NCBI GenBank assembly: GCA_016206515.1
Contig: JACQRN010000285.1
Coordinates: 1-5,302 of the forward strand
DNA: 5,302 nt
Direction of reading: 5' to 3'
Source: Planctomycetota bacterium
GTDB taxonomy: Bacteria; Planctomycetota; SBBH01; JACQRN01
How positions within the stretch are numbered: the stretch's first letter is position 1; the number at the start of each line of letters is the position of its first letter. A program made the position numbers and the translations under genes. Shown here in pieces: positions 4,362-5,302 of the stretch. Under the pieces are notes generated by a model. It saw only the letters and a list, made by a program, of their open reading frames with translations. It did not search any database and had not been told where the DNA came from.

Positions 4362-5302
4362 GGACTTGCGCCCAGGGTGCCGGACTCGACCTCCGGCGCC
4401 GTCAGGAACGATTCCCAGGGGCCGAGCCGCGCGCCGGAGGAGAGGCCCGCAGCGAAGTAGACCGCCAGGGCAAGGAAGGACGTGCCGATCAGGACTCGCA
4501 GTGAACCGATCCCCTCGTCCTTCTCGCCGTGGAAGCGGTACGCCCCCAGCAGATAGAGGCCGGTCGCCGCGCAGATCGCCCCCCACAGTGCCACGACAAC
4601 GGGGCGGGTGAAGAGGTCCGCCTCGAGGAGCCCGATGTCGGCGGCCCCCAGGAACTTCAGGGCCGCCCCCAGCTCGACGAACGCGCAGACGTGCTTGACC
4701 GTCTCCATCCATCCGCCGCTGCGCGGCATGGTGCGCAGCATCCCCGGGAACGCGGCCAGGAAGAAGAAGGGGAGGGCGATCGTGGCGGAGAAGACCGCCA
4801 TGCCGAGCCCCGGCAGGAGCCAATTCCCGCTCTGCACCCCCAGCCCCAGGACGGACGCCGCGAACGGCGCGGTGCATGCGAAGGAGGAGACCGAGAAGAC
4901 GAACCCGAGGAACAGCGCCCCCGCGTACCCGGTGCGGCCCCCTCCCGCGACGCGGTTGACGAGCCCCGAGGGGAGCTTCAGCTCGAATGCGCCGAAGAGT
5001 GCGAACGCGAAGACCACGAAGACCGCGCCGACGAACAGATTGACCCACGGGTTGTTTCCGAAGGAGGCAACGCCCCCGTGCTCCTTCATGAGGACGGAGA
5101 CCGCGATCCCGAGGACCGTGAACATCCCGATGATCCCGATGGAGTAGAGGGCGGCCAGGACGAGACTTGCGCGGCCGGTCTTCTCCTGTTTTGAAAAGAA
5201 GGCGATCGTGACCGGGACCATCGGGTAGACGCAGGGGGTCAGCAGTGTCGCGAGCCCCCACCCCGCGGCGAACAGGCAGAACGACCAGACCCCCTTCCGG
5301 AG
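4349..5302 (-). CDS. DsbD/CcdA-type membrane thiol:disulfide transport protein (5' end missing)
   Basis: The minus frame is open from the right edge to TAG 4349, giving 317 residues. The ATG at 5221 is internal: the 27 codons before it encode SFCLFAAGWGLATLLTPCVYP, the first membrane segment of the DsbD core. Two redox cysteines fit the family: LTPCVYPMVP (residue 24 of the visible part) and FACTAPF (residue 143). The rest is strongly hydrophobic with about seven or eight membrane spans (ALYSIGIIGMFTVLGIAV, FVGAVFVVFAFALFG, FSATIALPFFFLAAFPG, VLIGTSFLALAVYFAAGL). DsbD/CcdA proteins carry electrons from cytoplasmic thioredoxin across the inner membrane to periplasmic thiol proteins and cytochrome c maturation. 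The protein ends soon after the last span with no C-terminal thioredoxin domain. A missing N-terminal domain outside the window cannot be excluded. It could serve the exported redox proteins nearby, but this is only inference. Confidence 0.88.
   Translation of the reverse strand, partial: LRKGVWSFCLFAAGWGLATLLTPCVYPMVPVTIAFFSKQEKTGRASLVLAALYSIGIIGMFTVLGIAVSVLMKEHGGVASFGNNPWVNLFVGAVFVVFAFALFGAFELKLPSGLVNRVAGGGRTGYAGALFLGFVFSVSSFACTAPFAASVLGLGVQSGNWLLPGLGMAVFSATIALPFFFLAAFPGMLRTMPRSGGWMETVKHVCAFVELGAALKFLGAADIGLLEADLFTRPVVVALWGAICAATGLYLLGAYRFHGEKDEGIGSLRVLIGTSFLALAVYFAAGLSSGARLGPWESFLTAPEVESGTLGASPGGS

Noticed and set aside
3224..4504. Plus-strand open frame of 426 codons overlapping the dehydrogenase
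   Set aside because: It overlaps the well-supported 3399-4337 gene in another frame and has an Arg/Gly-rich, motif-free translation.
3324..5261. Minus-strand open frame of 645 codons
   Set aside because: It is antisense to the dehydrogenase and out of frame with the DsbD-like gene. It is highly Arg-rich with no recognisable domain; a GC-rich shadow.
1..5302. tRNA or rRNA genes, CRISPR arrays, insertion sequences, transposase genes or phage genes
   Set aside because: No tandem direct-repeat array, transposase motif, terminal inverted repeat pair or tRNA/rRNA-like sequence was seen on either strand. The rearrangement at about 1703 has no recognisable mobile element beside it.

Overview
This is a very GC-rich window (about 70% by eye) of dense, mostly minus-strand genes. 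Three of them carry N-terminal signal peptides. The mix points to a Planctomycetota-like or related environmental bacterium: a HEAT-like repeat of the kind common in planctomycete secreted proteins, a bacterial deiodinase-like protein, and starts with weak or absent Shine-Dalgarno sites. The taxonomy is inferred. The poly-C run at the left edge and open reading frames at both ends suggest a metagenomic contig.

Layout. Positions 1-944 (minus) hold most of a secreted protein that runs off the left edge: an Ig-like/beta-sandwich region, a HEAT-like repeat, then the start of a C-terminal domain that recurs in the gene at 2527-3327. Positions 977-1366 (minus) encode a short Ala/Pro/Gln-rich exported protein. 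Positions 1488-1703 (plus) are a severed 5' part of a 2-hydroxyacid dehydrogenase gene, matching the first 72 residues of the intact paralogue at 3399-4337. Positions 1428-2468 (minus) encode a deiodinase-like thioredoxin-fold protein. Its reading frame is interrupted only by one in-frame UGA, exactly at the position of the catalytic selenocysteine/cysteine, and a hairpin that fits the bacterial SECIS consensus lies just downstream. Positions 2527-3327 (minus) encode a secreted protein of unknown function. Positions 3399-4337 (plus) encode the intact dehydrogenase. Positions 4349-5302 (minus) encode a DsbD/CcdA-type membrane thiol:disulfide transporter that runs off the right edge.

The best find is the selenoprotein: a GSYT-U-PPFR active site, the same reading frame on both sides of UGA, and a well-placed stem-loop. 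Without recoding it would be read as two unrelated fragments. The second point of interest is a rearrangement. A dehydrogenase 5' end, with an AT-rich upstream element also found before the intact copy, abuts the 3' end of the selenoprotein gene. The selenoprotein frame therefore runs about 90 codons antisense through the dehydrogenase remnant before it stops.

The genes do not form one obvious pathway. Three minus-strand products appear exported, and two (the deiodinase-like protein and the DsbD-like transporter) are extracytoplasmic or membrane thiol/selenol redox proteins, so an envelope redox theme is plausible but unproven. No selenocysteine machinery (selA, selB, selC, selD) is present in the window.
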